Source: Scytalidium lignicola (Eukaryota > Ascomycota > Leotiomycetes). Taken from it: a stretch of DNA of 64,000 nucleotides. Position 1 is the first letter of the stretch. Every line of letters begins with the position of its first letter. A program made the translations under genes and the position numbers. Below the pieces are notes generated by a model. The model was given only the letters and a program-made list of their open reading frames with translations, had not been told where the DNA came from and did not search any database. This document shows, in pieces, positions 1 through 13,200 of this stretch. The stretch is taken from NCBI GenBank assembly GCA_002812745.2, contig NCSJ02000211.1:1-64000 (forward strand). Reading direction: 5' to 3'.

Positions 1-194
1 CTTTACTTAGTCTCCGACCTTGCCTCGAATGACTGGGCCTATTACTCTAAAGTTTATCGCTCCTTTCTCTCTTCTGTGCCTTTTTACCTGTTATAGGATG
101 CGGTGTACCCATATATTCCTTATCTTCCTCATCTATCGGGGTTGTTCACTTCATCGATGATTCATATGATGAAGATGATCAAGCCTTAATTATC

Positions 195-1040
195 CTACCT
201 CATTTGCCCTTGAATCCGCCATAATACTCTCTCTCCATCAGTCTGCTTCACAGTCATTGTATCAAATCTAGGCATGAGGTTGACGAATTTGCTACAAGTC
301 GCCAACACATATCGGAGAGAACCGTCATCATTTGGATGCGTTCGATGAGTCTTGCTCGGACACCAAGCGATAATATTATAAAAGAGCTCTTTGAGTGTCA
401 TTTCCTGCTTTGGAGACCGTACTAACATCCTGTAATATCAAGTAATTCTAGCTATGAGATCGTGGATTTCTCGGAATATATTTCAATTCAGGATGTCATT
501 CATATATCTTTGACTTCATAAAAGCCCACAAGATCTCAATGGGATTGAGATCAGCGGAATAATTAAGTCGGCTAATCCATCACATTGGTACATATCTCTT
601 GTAATAACCCTTTAAGTATCCGTCCAGTGTGTGTTGAGAGTCTATGATGCATGAAAAATATCTCCTGGCATAAGCATAGTTAGAAGGAAGTGTCGATACA
701 ACCCCCTTACAACTTTGGTTGTTATTCCTCCTCGAGGGGCTTCAGAATCCATCCATAAATACTAAGCCATTTCATTGGTCATGTCAAAAGCAAGCCCAAG
801 GCCTTTTCTTTACGCTTTTGTTACATTTTTTTTTTATATCTCCAAGTATGAGTTAGTCATAAGGTTAAAAGTCCATATTGGCCAGACACTAGCTTCACAT
901 TTAACTATATACTCATCTGACCACTTGATGCGTTTCTACATCTCTTGGCCGTAATGCTGATATATTATAGCTTAAATAATCGTTGAAGAGCATGGTGTGC
1001 TTTGATTCCGGGCTCTTTATTCATGCCAGGTAACAAATAT
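195..1040 (-). mobile_element. Degenerate Tc1/mariner transposase remnant
   Basis: Reading the minus strand from about 1040 down to 195 recovers, across several frames and stops, the order of blocks of a fungal Tc1/mariner DDE transposase. First comes a WSDE-type block near 905-935 (KRIKWSDEYIV). An EAPRGGITTKV-like block follows near 690-745. The hallmark DLNPIEILWAFMK block lies near 505-560. The open stretch 195-428 is probably the C-terminal part, since it holds an NLMPR-type motif where Tc1 proteins have SMPRR. No intact frame and no convincing terminal repeats were found, so the element is dead. The single N at 1121, before a T run, lies just outside it. Confidence 0.6.
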
Positions 1041-1580
1041 TATATTGATCTGAATTGTATTTTATTAACCTCTCGAAGGACATTGCACATCTTCATATGT
1101 GAATTAATATGATTTCGGCCNTTTTTTTTTGGGAGCATTCAAGGTGATTCTGGTTGCAGTTTTGTTTGGTTATCATATCTGAGGTTCACGTCAGACTGTG
1201 GTTTGAATAGTTAATTTTGATAGTTCAACGTGTATTGAATTACCCAAGGATAGCTATACCGAAAACTTGGTAGTTCACAGGTTCGAGAGACCAAAATGTC
1301 CATTGTTGCCATGCTCTGAAAAAGTGGTTATGGCACATTGCACTGGCGCTATTCAATCTTTTTGTACCCCACTGTACCGTGTAGGCACCCGACGGCCGAG
1401 ATAAGGAGAAGTCAATTAGCAGATTGCTTCCCCGACGGCCGCATGCTATTATCATGAATTATGACCACCAAGCATTATTAGGGGAATCTTGCCCCATGCT
1501 CTTAATCGTCAAGTACAATTTCAACACAAACTTTTAGAGAAGACTGTTTAACATAGGCTTAATCTGTTCGAACATATAAC

Positions 1581-2519
1581 ATGGCGACAGTTGATATGGG
1601 CCTCGGCCTTGAAGGTACACACGTCCTGATAACAGGCGCTGCAGGGTTTATTGGTACGGTCTAGGCCCCGCGATCTCCTAGTTCTTGCTCGAACTGAGCA
1701 TCTTATACATGGCAGTTTCATAGACTTTAACGTATAAAACCTCACATCTAACAACATCTAGGCAGCGCTTGTGTTACCGCATTTCTCTCAGTAGGCAGCA
1801 ATGTCACAGCCGTAGATATCAACCCGTCTAAATTAGAGCTTCTTCCCGACCACCCTAATCTTTTCAAAGCCATAGCGGACATTACATCTAAGGAGAAGCT
1901 AGAAGCAACCTTCGAGGCAGCCCGTGCTAAATATGGCGTTGTAGCCTGCTGCATTGCCCTAGCCTCGCTCGACCTAAGTGTCCTGAAGCACCCTGAGAGC
2001 GTACTAGAGATGGAAGCTTCTCAATTTCAACGAACCCTTGAAGTGAATGTCCTCGGGACTTTCATAACATCTCAGATCTGGATCCGCCAGCTTAAAATGT
2101 ATGGAGACCCAAAAGTTACCCGGAATGCATCACTAGTGATAGTTGGCTCCGAGTCAGGCCATTTCGGCGAACACAGGAACCCTGACTATGCTTCTGGGAA
2201 ATCAGCGGTGCAGTATGGCCTTCTCCAGAGTTTGAAAGCTGCCGTACCACGAATATTTGAAGGTGCAAGAGTCAATGCTATTGCGCCCGGCCCGGTAGAC
2301 ACACCTCAGTTCAAGAAGGAGTGTGCGGAAAATCCCAAACAGTTGTATGAGGATACACAGGCAACGAGTGCTAGTGGAAAGCCTGTCCCAACAGTTGCAG
2401 TGGCAAAAGGGATTGTATTCCTGGCTAGCGAGTCTTGGAGTGGAAGCATAGTGGGTCAGATATTGAATGTTGATGGAGGGAAGTTTGGGAAGCTGATGTG
2501 GGAGAAGGATGAACTTTAG
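1581..2519 (+). CDS. Short-chain dehydrogenase/reductase (SDR)
   Basis: NAD(P)-dependent oxidoreductase of the classical SDR fold; substrate unknown. The start at 1581 gives MATVDMGLGLEG followed by the cofactor loop ITGAAGFIG. A 108 nt intron at 1654-1761 splits the loop's second glycine codon. Exon 2 (1762-2519) continues in phase, so the protein is about 276 residues, usual for the family. The acidic VDIN after strand beta-2 suggests NAD(H). The NNAG region is altered, with NVLGTF present downstream. The active site is seen as VGSES followed by YASGK (Ser...Tyr-x3-Lys), then the PGPVDTP loop. There is no stop or frameshift. The upstream 1.5 kb holds only transposon debris, and the next gene, an AsaB-like oxygenase, is on the other strand. 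Confidence 0.85.
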
Positions 2520-3615
2520 GTGATTACCATCAATGAACATGTTTATTGGGGTAGCTGGAGAATACGACAGTAGAATTCTACCAATATCTTAATTTTTAAA
2601 CTACGATACTATGTTTTGTTAGTACCTGTACAGTATTGACTCAGCTGTGTAATTTGTACATGCCGTCGCACTTTCAAGCGACACTTAAGAACCAAGCGAC
2701 CTCTACATTACCAGAGTCAATATAGATTTTGCCTTGTGGATTATGGGGTATAGAACATTGACTTAAGTGAAATTGAACTGGTTGTGATAACCTATTGTTT
2801 TAGTAGGCCTGAGCACTTACTTGAAAAACCGGAGTAAGAAGGTTCTGTTCGGTAAGTTGTAGTACGGTATTACTGCCATTGGATTTGATACGGAGTTTAG
2901 AAACAAAATTTAGGGGGGCTGATAAATGGATTGTGTAAAGGACAGTGAAGTTTATGTAAAAATTTACTTGATCCATCAACGAGTTTTACTTGTAAACTCA
3001 AGAATCGATTTCCAAGCATCAATCTACAACGTGAGGTGAATGTTCTACTTAACTTGTTGTTACTTAAATATAATGCACCCTAATCCATACACTATATTAG
3101 TCTTAAGTTGAGATAGGATATTATGTCTATACCTCCTAGCCTGATAGATAACAATAAACTTATTCTTCATGTAAGAGATAGGGAGAGTAATATATCATGA
3201 CCTAACTAGCTAGGAATCATGGATTCATATATGGGAGAACGGTGTGATACGCACTATGGCATGAACCACGTTGTACAACCAATACACAACTTGAGATCAG
3301 ACAAGAGTATAGTAATTCATCGGACTCAAGAAGTCATACGGGTGAGGTTCGACAAGGTGGAGCAAACTCACATTGTACAAGTCCAAATCACACACCCTTC
3401 GTTCAAAGAGAATGAATATCAATAGTGATGAAGAAGCTCCCTAACCCAATTCCTTAAATTACCCCAAATTACCGATTCTGTAGATGTTATACATTATGTA
3501 CTGTGCACAGATCTAACCGTCTCTCATATCAGGAGAGACAGGTGATCTTTTCGACCCACGCTTTAACATCTAGCAAGAAAATTGCGCCATGTCAAGGGAT
3601 AAGCTGTTAAGACTA
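2520..3615. other. AT-rich intergenic DNA, no supported gene
   Basis: About 1.1 kb between the SDR and the AsaB-like gene. A 68-codon open frame at 3219-3425 has no recognisable motif and no flanking exon that fits. No repeat or RNA gene was noticed. Confidence 0.5.
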
Positions 3616-4538
3616 TCATTTAAAGTAACAAATAGTCCTAACTTCAACGCTTTCTCTTGGTACAGCCCCTTTTAAGGGATTAAAAAAGGAAGTATGAGGA
3701 CACCTCCAGCTCTGCAATCCTTGAGTTCTATCCGAGTCATACAGCTTGAACACAAGAACTTCGTCAATTTTCATGTCCTTAAAATAATACCATTTATGCT
3801 CTGAGTTGTAGCAAAAGTTGGCACCCTCGATAGTGTAGGGCGGCTGAGGTATGATAGGCAGCTTCTCTGGAATCTTGTCGACAATAATCATCGGGTATGG
3901 CACACCTTCGTCGAGACTGACAGAGCGTGCATCGACGACAGCTAATGGCCAATCCTGCGGAGGAGGCGAAAGAGCCCGCCAAACGTTTACAAAGGCGTAA
4001 CGTGAGTATGCCATGTCCATAGGTCTATGCTCTCGAGCAGCGTATTCGGCATACGCTGGTGAATAATCGGTGTGCACGTCAGCGGCTCGAGGCTGATGGG
4101 TCGAGCCTATCTGCGTCTCTGTTTGGCGAAGGACAGGAGGGCTGTAAATAACCACATCGTCCGCACCAGTAAGTGACCTGACTAGATCAGCAATCTCTGT
4201 AGAGTAGACCTTATCTAATTGTTCGCGAGACTGAAAATCGGCGATCTGTCAATTTGACTTAGTAAGGCTTGTTATGGATTACAAACATGGTAACATACCT
4301 TAGAATAATGTTGAACCAAAGCAAACCCTCCATTCTCTAATGTATATTCTTCCTTGTTTGGGCGTGCATTGTATACAACAACGGATACATCCTCGTACTC
4401 ACCGATATTCACTTCAATACCCTTGCTAAAGTATCGTACGTTGTTTGAGTTCGGTCGTAAATACTTTACTGTTGTCTTTATATCACCCCCATTAGCCTCT
4501 AGATATCCAGGAATTGTCATATCTCTTGTGATTTCCAA
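3616..4538 (-). CDS. AsaB / GA4-desaturase-like (CTB9 family) oxygenase
   Basis: A member of the fungal family that includes AsaB, CTB9 and gibberellin GA4 desaturase, which oxidises or desaturates small molecules in metabolite clusters and is thought to be Fe/2-oxoglutarate related. Exon 1 is 4538-4299 and exon 2 is 4245-3616, with a 53 nt GT-AG intron at 4298-4246, giving 289 residues, normal for the family. Visible landmarks are VHTDYSP (His-x-Asp of a metal site), FVNVWRAL and PLAVVDARS, then NSEHKWYYFKDM-KIDEVL and KLYDS. PHTSFFNP supplies the distal His, and the C-terminus reads PRESVEVR. No defect is seen. Gene neighbours are oxidoreductases with no core synthase nearby, so the substrate cannot be inferred. 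Confidence 0.85.
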
Positions 4539-5722
4539 AAGAGGCTTGATTTACACACGATATTGATTTAATCATGTAGGATTAGAAAGGTGTACAAACA
4601 ATAACTTTATAATAGAATTGAGGCACAGAAGTGGGGCCAACCCGGCCCCATGCCCACAACCATGATTGTTAAAAGCACATCGTAGAATTGTCGGCACTAT
4701 GGTCCCGATCTTGCAAGTGGATAATTTGCGGATTTTCATCCCTAATATTACTAGATACATGTCGTTAGTGTTAGTTAAAGTCACTGATCTAATGGAAGGA
4801 TATCATTCTAAAGGGATTACGGGGCTAAGTAATTCCCTCTTATTCTCGTTACTGTACCTTCCTTAAAGATTTAGAAGTAGATGATTCGTTATACTTGACT
4901 TCTTTTAAGCATGGCGTTGGCGATGGGGTGCCACTAATGCCGTTGGTGTGCAGTAGGTCTCGCACATGAAATATGATCGAGGTTATAATTCTAGATTATT
5001 TGAACATATTAGATGAAATAACTTTCATAGTGATGAAGAGTAATTTTCAGATTCCATATTCCTGCTTAATTGATAACTCAACTAAATTAAGATGTAATAT
5101 GACATCTGAAGTCCTAATTATGCTGGGGGTCTTGTTAGTTTGTAGTCTCACTCTAATTTAACCCCTGCCTTCTAAACTTAACTTGTGATTCTCGGCTTAG
5201 AGATACTGAGCACTGCACCATTTAGCCAACCAGAGATAATGAAATTCCGTAGACACCTTTCAAAGCCCGAGGATAATCGCCAGTAACTCCTAGTCTAATC
5301 ATTGCTACATAGATTCCAGGTGAGCAGAAGAGAATGCTGCAATGAAAATATACTGTTGCCGTTACCAATCCTTACACTGATCTATTATAGTAAATCATTA
5401 CGTAGAATCTACTGATCATGACGCCATAATATTATGTTCTACCGATTATAGTAACTTAACATTAAACTGCTTATTATTATAAACACTAGCTCGAACCTTT
5501 ACGTGTAAAACCAAATATAATATTAATACGATTTTTATAATTAGAGCCGTCAACAATAATCTAGACCTCATGACTTAGGTATTCCTAAGGTGATTTAGCC
5601 ATGATATTAATCTCAGTCTTCTCACTCCAAACTCTGTTGACTAATATCAATGAAAATTGTTGGGTTGCTAATGCTTAGATACAAAGGACTCTGCATCAAA
5701 TAATCGCCCCTCCACACAAGAT
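4539..5722. other. Intergenic DNA, no supported gene
   Basis: About 1.2 kb of AT-rich sequence between two minus-strand genes. Short open frames at 4354-4866 and 4973-5161 show no family motif or splice partners. No repeats or RNA genes were recognised. Confidence 0.5.
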
Positions 5723-6921
5723 TTACCGCTCAATAACAGAGAGACCCTTGGGGACGTACGGTTCCTCTAGATACTTCATCTCCTCTGCCGTAAGCTTAAC
5801 CTTGATGCTATTAACTGCCTCGTTAATGCGTTCAATGCTATTCAACCCAAGAATCGGATTTACTCCTTGTTGGATAGCCCACGCTGTTGCAATTTGTGCC
5901 ATGCTAACGCCTTTCTTCTTCGACAGTTCTTCAACCCGGGTGATGATAGCCCTATCGGAGTCGCTCTCCCGGTTACGAACCAGAAGTGTAAGTGCAATGT
6001 CATGGCCCTCACGTGATGTATTATTGCCAACTGGTCTTGCTAGGACACCACGGGCAAGCGGAGACCATGGAATTAACCCGATTCCTGCATCCTTGCAATA
6101 AGGAATCATCTCGCGCTCCTCTTCACGCCCAATCAAACTATAGTAACTTTGCATAGAAATAAACTGGTGCCAGTTATTTTTAATGGCAATATTCTGTAAA
6201 GCTTGAAATTCCCAAGCAGCCATCTATAATAATTCAGTCACTCTCTTTCTACCTCACGTTTGCCTGTATGAGGCACAAAGAAACATACCGAACTAGCACC
6301 GATATAGCGAACCTTGCCACTATTTACTACATCATTTAATGCTCTCATTATCTCTTCCCGCGGTGTCTGTCGGTCAAGTCGATGAATTTGTAAGACGTCA
6401 ATATGCGTGCCTAGCCGTGAAATACTGGCATCAACAGCATCAAAGATGTGCTTGCGAGATAGACCAACACGATTGACCCAAACCTGGCCATCATTGGTCG
6501 CCGCGGAATGCATAGGAGGCTGCTTGCCCTCGTCGTCAACGCCGAGGAAGCACTTTGTCATAAGGACAACCCGGTGACGAGGGATGTTATACTTTTTAAG
6601 GGCAGCTCCGAAGATTTCTTCCGATCTGCCGTGAGAGTAAGCATCGGCCTAATTCAAATCAGTAACAGCTAATATCTTAACATTATGGATCCTTACGGTA
6701 TCCCATGTGTTGATCCCTGATTTGTACGCATGCTCTAGTAATGGTAGAGATTTTTCCTCATCAAGAACCCATCCTTGCCACTCTGGAGCACCAAAGCCCA
6801 TGCCACCCAGTATGATCTTCGAGACCTTGAGGCCTGACCGTCCAAGGCTGATTAATAGCACACCTAGTCAATAAATATCTACAGAATAATGGGGTGATTT
6901 GTCTCACTTAACGTATTCCAT
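5723..6921 (-). CDS. Aldo-keto reductase
   Basis: NAD(P)H-dependent carbonyl reductase of the AKR fold (yeast-type AKR, about 340 residues). Four exons join in phase: 6921-6908, 6847-6697, 6648-6289 and 6223-5723, giving 341 residues. The first exon is only 14 nt and encodes MEYV plus part of the next codon; splicing to CAG at 6848 yields MEYVNLGRSGLKVSK, the normal family start, and this decided the start. The catalytic tetrad is visible as Asp in NTWDTADAYSHG with its Tyr, Lys in VVLMTK and His in VLQIHRLD. GASSMAAWEFQALQ and IGLIPWSPLARGVL are typical beta-strand signatures. No stop or frameshift is seen. It points the same way as the AsaB-like gene 1.2 kb downstream. Confidence 0.9.
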
Positions 6922-8688
6922 TTTCTGCGTATCTATACAATAGCACTGCAAGTACACTTGAATATACGATATCCAAACGAACCTAATGTTAATGATATGT
7001 AAATACTAAAACTTCTAAATATGTACAGACATTTATGGTTTATTATACTTATTATACTTACTATGTCTCCGGATATAATGGCCATATTACTCTCCATGCA
7101 GTTATTCACAGACCCTAAGTCCGCAGATACTCATGACAGATAAGAATATGGAATAATTGGACAAATCACGGAAATAACGTATACTCCGGCCGAACCGCCT
7201 TAGTTCATGAACCGGCAAGGAATGCACATCTTGCTAATATAACCGGAGAAAATCTCAACCGGTTTCAAGCCTTGCAAATTCTAGATTTTGCTTAATCAGA
7301 TACTACCGGAGATAAATAACATAACTCTCAAAACATTAAGGCCTTAACTAAATCCACCTGTTAGTTAGCTGAATTCACTTGCCGAAGTTTATACAAGTAT
7401 AGCCTGGCATAAAACAGCGGACCATAAAGCGCATTTAAACTTCAGGCAATTTTAGCTGACGGTCATAATTAGTAAGTTTTGGGCATCTAAGGAATGCAAG
7501 ATAAATTTATTATAATCGTTGCGGTAAGCATTTATTTGGCTTTTAATACGGAAGCACAAGCAGGTACTTTAAGAACTAAATGCGCTTAACCATGTATAAA
7601 TATGAGTGCCTGAGGTTGTAAGATGTATAGTACGTAATTTCACATGTCAAAAGACGACCTGGAGGGGTATGGAGGGGAAGGAGTTATGGAAAAACGATAA
7701 TCCTAATGGGTCGGATATAATTACCCGGATACTGTATAAGTCCTGTGTTTTCGATCTATTAGTAACTCCATGATGGAAATGATTATAAACTGGTTCATTA
7801 TTTTTCGCTGGCCTTGGTATCAATAATGCGCTATGAAACTCCGTGACCCACCTCCATACGTGTGGGGATCTCCGTATAGGGTCCCCACACTACGTGGTTC
7901 CCCGTATATTGGAGTTGAGTTGTACAGTAGTAGCTACAAAATGTTATTAATATTTGTAACTAAGAGGTGGGGACAAGGCAAAATGATGAGGGACCTTGTA
8001 AGACACCGAGGAACTATGCACGTACCATATGATTGCATAATCGACTACCGGGTACCTTTAGCCCCCAAGTGCATCCCTTAGATCCCCTTCATGCGCTTCT
8101 TGCTCACCTTCTATATCTTCTTCTCAAATCAGTTCAAAAAGTAACTCTCAATTCACTTACAAATCAACTCCTTCTCTCCATAATTCGTAAGAAATATATG
8201 CCTGTAAGCCAAAACCAATCAGGAAGCATAAACCCATTCAGAGCCGCAAATCAACCTAATTAATAACCACAAAATCGCTGTAGCCTGCTTTCGGATAATC
8301 AATTCGAAGCAACTGTACGTCCGTACAGTTACTGTAAAAGTCTATTTTTATACAACCTATTCATTGGTACTGCATAGCAGGGGAATCTCGGCATTTTGCA
8401 ATTCTGTGATTTTGATCAGTCATATCATAGTCAGCATAGCCCTAGTATTTGGGAACACCTCAATTCGTGCTATATTTTGTGCTAAAGAACTAAAAACACA
8501 CAGTGCGCTATCAAGGATAGCTCAACTCATACGGCTTTCAGATAATCCATGCCCCATCGCAGTCCCGTCCTCACGTGAGATATATCTAGACCATAACAGC
8601 GGACTTTCACGCTCTTGCTTCAATATTTAAGCAAATTCGGGGCTACGTTAACAGATAGATGTACCTGAGTACCTAGCGCTTCTAAAAA
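6922..8688. other. Intergenic DNA, no supported gene
   Basis: About 1.8 kb. The open frames at 7833-8263 and 8364-8630 lack motifs, and their composition resembles the surrounding DNA. No transposon ends were noticed. Confidence 0.45.
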
Positions 8689-9262
8689 TTATAACGAGGG
8701 AGGTAGAATGGTTCGCTCTCCTAGCCCATGTCGTGGCCTAATGTCTGGTCTCTTCTTGATGGACTCGTGACTCTCCCCAGACTGCAGCTTTCTGACCAAA
8801 TCTTCCGGGTTAAATCCAACACCAATTAGGTTTTCTGGGAATTTTTTTTTCCATATACCGTGTTGCTTCATCTGCCTCGTCGACGCAGTCTATCTGAGTC
8901 TCCAACTCGTTTCCCGTCGGGGGGTCACGATAGTAGATGCTGATCGTAATGCCGTGGTTTATGCACTAGAATGGTTCAATGCCTTGACCCTTTTTTTGCT
9001 GATACGAGAGAGCCAGTTCGTCGCGATTATTGTATGTAAAAGCAAGATGTTACAGTCCGCAAGAAAAAACATCCTTATCTTTGACTCCAGGTATTGATGC
9101 AATAGCTATTCGATGATGTTCATTGTCGTATATAATGAACGCCAGAGCCTCTCCTTTGTGCACTACACGGCCACCAAGGCACGTTGTCCAGAAGTCAACC
9201 ATTTGAGGAAATTTATTTGTTAACAAGACGACGTGTGCTAGTTTGGACAGGCTCAACACCTT
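8689..9262 (-). pseudogene. Glyoxalase/VOC-family dioxygenase pseudogene
   Basis: Remnant of a vicinal-oxygen-chelate protein (glyoxalase/bleomycin resistance or biphenyl-diol dioxygenase type). On the minus strand it begins LSKLAHVVLLTNKFPQMVDFW, with the first metal His in AHVVL. It continues with LAFIIYDNEHHRIAI and a stretch reading HLAFTYNNRDELALSYQQ. The second half reads INHGITISIYYRDP and NELETQIDCVDEADE, ending in PENLIGVGFNPEDLVRKL. An in-frame TAA replaces the usual Glu before HLAFTY, and a TAG replaces the expected Trp before CINHG. The frame also shifts at an A9 run near 8840-8848. Three independent lesions make loss of function likely, although the A-run shift could be a base-calling error. 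No intact copy is in the window. Confidence 0.75.
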
Positions 9263-10286
9263 TCCACCATCTTGACTTGCACCCTGTTACTCCCATGACT
9301 GTTGATAAATTCTGGATAACTTAAATAGTACAGTGGTGATGGCTGACTGGAGTACAGGTCGCAAAGGTTGTTCTAGAGGAAGAGAATTTTGGGTTATAAT
9401 ACAAATTACTCTAGAATACACCGAAGGTTTATAGGATATTAGCTTTAGTCTATCCTTTGTCCAGCAGGTGGTGAGCGGCGGTGAGATATGTCTCTCCGTC
9501 GGAAGTCGGTCCCATGTCATTTGTATTTGCACCGATGTTCGACCACTTTCATAATTTGGTTCCGGCTCATACTTTAGCTATAAACCGGAATAAATTTGTG
9601 AATTTTTTACGACAACAACTAGACTCATAAGATACATTACCTTTGATCTAAGATGCAAGTACAATTTAACCGTTTAGTCAGATTTAAGGATCCCTGGGGA
9701 GGCATTTTATGGCGGAGCTCTGTTTGAACCAGATCCTGCCAAATTAAATTGGCCAAAATATTTCTATATATGAAGGCTCTGATCCCTGGAATCTTGTATG
9801 TCCTAGAGTCAATGTGACCAAAGAAGCTGCCTCTGTGAGTTTGATTAAATATTGAGATCTGACTCATGTGTACGGTAGAGCAAATTGCCCAAATGGCCGC
9901 TTGTTCAATAAACCAGTGGGTATACCGAATTTTTTGACTTTTCAACAAAACATAGCAACATATGCAAGTAGACTCTGTTACTAGACCTCTAGAGAATATT
10001 CCAATACCTGAAGGGAGAAAGTAAATGGTTAGACTAGGGGAGAGTTATGCTTTGTAATTGGACGTGACTGCAAAGATATGCAAAGTGGAGAAAACCCTCT
10101 TGGCACACTGAGAATTTATTAGGTTTGTTATCGGAGAGCCGAGCGGGGGGTTACGTAAGCACAATCCAACAAATTTTCAAAACACCCGATTCATTTTCCC
10201 TTTGGCTAATTCAACAATCATCACCTTCGTCGCATTGCCAAGAAACTAACTAACAGACTGCAAGAAAGACTGTAACATCTGCCATC
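9263..10286. other. Upstream region of argininosuccinate synthase
   Basis: About 1 kb with no supported gene. The open frames at 9287-9532 and 9637-9948 on the minus strand carry no motif. The last 150 bases are pyrimidine-rich (10190-10260), as fungal promoters often are just before the start codon at 10287. Confidence 0.4.
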
Positions 10287-13200
10287 ATGTCTAAGGGCCG
10301 TGTCTGTCTGTAAGTACTCGCCTGGCAGTTTAATTTGGCAGAAGCTTGACTAATCCTTATCTCAGTGCTTATTCTGGAGGTAAAGAGCTCGAACCCCTCC
10401 CTGCTCCCGTGCAGTTACTGATCAATTGGTTTTCCCGTATACAGGTCTTGATACCAGCGTAAGACCCCCATACATTATTCTGCTTGATTAATTACCGTGT
10501 ATATTATCGCTAACTCTGGTTTCTACAGACCATCTTGAAATGGCTAATCAACGAGGTATGTTGGTCGCTTTCGTATATTGTTATTCGACGGATACCTGAA
10601 CATTACTTCAACCGACACGAATGACACATCTTCCTCCTCGTGTTCCTCTTATGCCTTGTCCCATTCTCCGTCATCCCACCCGTTAACGCTATTCCCATAG
10701 GGCTATACCGTCGTGTGCTTCTTGGCCAACGTGGGGCAGAAAGAGGACTGGGACGCCGTCGAGAAGAAGGCCATTGCTATTGGGGCTGAGAGAATGATCA
10801 TCCTCGACCTGCAACGAGAGCTGGTCGAGCAATTGGTCTGGCCTGCCATACAGTGTAGGACAACCACGCATAGATAGTTTTACAGCTAAACCTGTTAGGC
10901 AATGCCATCTACGAAGACCGATACCTTCTCGGTACCTCACTTGCTCGTCCTGTGATTGCCCGTGCACAGGTCCGCGTTGCGAACGAGTATAGTTAGTATC
11001 CCTCCTTTTTAAAAGCTCGAGAACATCGCTTACCTCCCTAGATTGCGACTTCGTCAGCCATGGATGTAAGCCCTCCTTAACACCTCCTTCTATGGATTCA
11101 GTCTTACATTTTTAGGCACGGGAAAAGGAAATGACCAGGTTCGCTTCGAGATGGTAAGTAAGCCGTGAAGAGCGATTGAGGTATCAAAGGAGTGGTGAGA
11201 TATCAAGGAGTCGTAAGAGATAAAGGAGTAGGAGTTTCAAAGTGAGAGGATGGCATCGACCCCTGTCACGGAGTGTCAAAGTGAGAGGGAAGCATGGGGA
11301 CGACCAAATGATCTACGACTTCACAATGGCCAGGTGATCTCGAAGTACCTCGCAGCTAGATCAGAATCGTCTCGAGAACGCCCAAAATCGCCATTCTCCG
11401 TCATCATGTGGTTCCGCCTGTCGAGAAGTGACATGGCAGTTCATTCCAAGCCTCGGCCTCACTTCTTGAGAATAAGCCTGCACATTTCACTTGACGCTCG
11501 AGAATTCCGACTCCTTGTAATGAGTGAGCTTGATGATTTGAACCCAGGATCCTAACGATGTGATCATGTCTCCCGATCAACTGCTGCTGCGCACCGGATG
11601 CTCATGACTGAGTTGTCTCAGACGATGAAAGACCGACATCTCAGAGGCCCATCGGGCCGAACATCTTCAGTCCTCTCAGTTCATCCTCAAAAAAGAGTGT
11701 TTTCGAAAGGCCAAAAGGTTGACCACAAAAAACATTATTTGCTTCGAAATACAGCTTTCCCCCTTCAACTAGAGACTTAAAGTTCCAAGAGAAGAGCTCG
11801 GAAGAGCTTCCAGAAAGGATACTCCGTACGGTTACAAATAAGCCTCGAAACTTGCAACGTAACGAGTTACTAGATCGCCACAAAACGAAGTCGTAGTTTA
11901 CTGATGTTTGTACAAGATCAGGAAACTACGACTTCGTTCTAGCGATTCAGTAACTCGTTACGTTGTCAAGGTTTCAAGGCTTATTTATGACCGTTTACAA
12001 AGTATCCTTCCAGAAGCTCTTCCCTTATTGGGAACTTTAAGTCGTCAAAGGGAAACCACTGTATTTCGAAGCAAATACACTGTTTCTTGCTACATCAGGT
12101 CAGCCTAACTTTTCGAAAACACTCTTTTACAACCTCTCACTTTCACTCGAACACTCCGATACACTCCCGACACTCTCCTACAACAAATACCACTTTACAA
12201 CACTCTCTTACGATCTCAGAGTACCACCTCCTTCACGACNTTTTTACAAACCTCCCAGCAGCCTAAACTTCACCCCACCTTGGTTTACTACTAATTCAGG
12301 ACTTTAGGCTTTCAAGACTTGCAATCCCTCGCTGAAAATCATCGCTCCCTGGCGTTTGCCGGAATTCTGCACAAGATTCCAAGGCCGTCAGCAGCTTCTC
12401 GAGTATGCTGCTCAAGAAGGTAAGCTTTCGATGGAAATGTACCGGACCTCAGATTGACCATGTTAGGAATCCCTGTTTCTTCTACAAAGGCAAAGCCCTG
12501 GTCTATGTAAGTCATTCATCACTTCTGGTAACTAAGAATCTCGTCGGGCAGCCTCAGATCTCTTTTCATTTTTCTTCAAGAAAGCTTCTCAGCCTTGTCC
12601 ATGTACTTATTCCAGGCCGAAGGTTGGTGGGCGTCCTGGGGCTTTCTAGAGCAGGATTGGCTTACCCCTGGAACCCCTGACGAGATCCTCCTGCTATGAA
12701 ATATTTTATCGTGAACAAAGTGTCTAATCGTGGCAAAGCGACGAGAATATCGTTCATTCCTCGTATGAGGCAGGAATTCTGGAAGACCCAAACATTACAC
12801 CTCCCAAGGTAAGTTTTATACTGTGCGTGAGTTCGATAATGCTGATACTTTGGAAGGATCTATGGAACTTGACTCGGGATCCTGAAGAGGCTCCAGACAA
12901 GCCCCAGCACTTTACGTTGTTCTTCGAAAAAGGCGTTCCTGCTAAGCTGATCGTTGGCGAAGAAGTAATCACTGACTCAGTGACGTTGTTTAAGCGACTT
13001 AACTTAATCGGGTTTGAAAACGGTGAGTAACTCAAGAACTATGGCAAACAAGATAGCACAGTATTTTGATCGAATATCTCCTTATCGAAGTTCGATATCA
13101 GTTATAAATGCCGATAAGCTTATCACCACCTGTCTCAAGACTGTCTCAATTTCTACAGTCCAAACTGGGACCAACTGCCCAGATCGTTGCTAACATTGTA

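Noticed and set aside
5190..5235. Possible tRNA-like arm pattern
   Set aside because: No cloverleaf with a T-arm consensus could be folded; no tRNA gene is supported in the window.
7833..8630. Three plus-strand frames of 76-88 codons
   Set aside because: No motif, no splice partners, composition like flanking DNA.
11250..12108. Several open frames in the large argininosuccinate synthase intron
   Set aside because: Arise from the inverted repeat; no motif and no conserved start.
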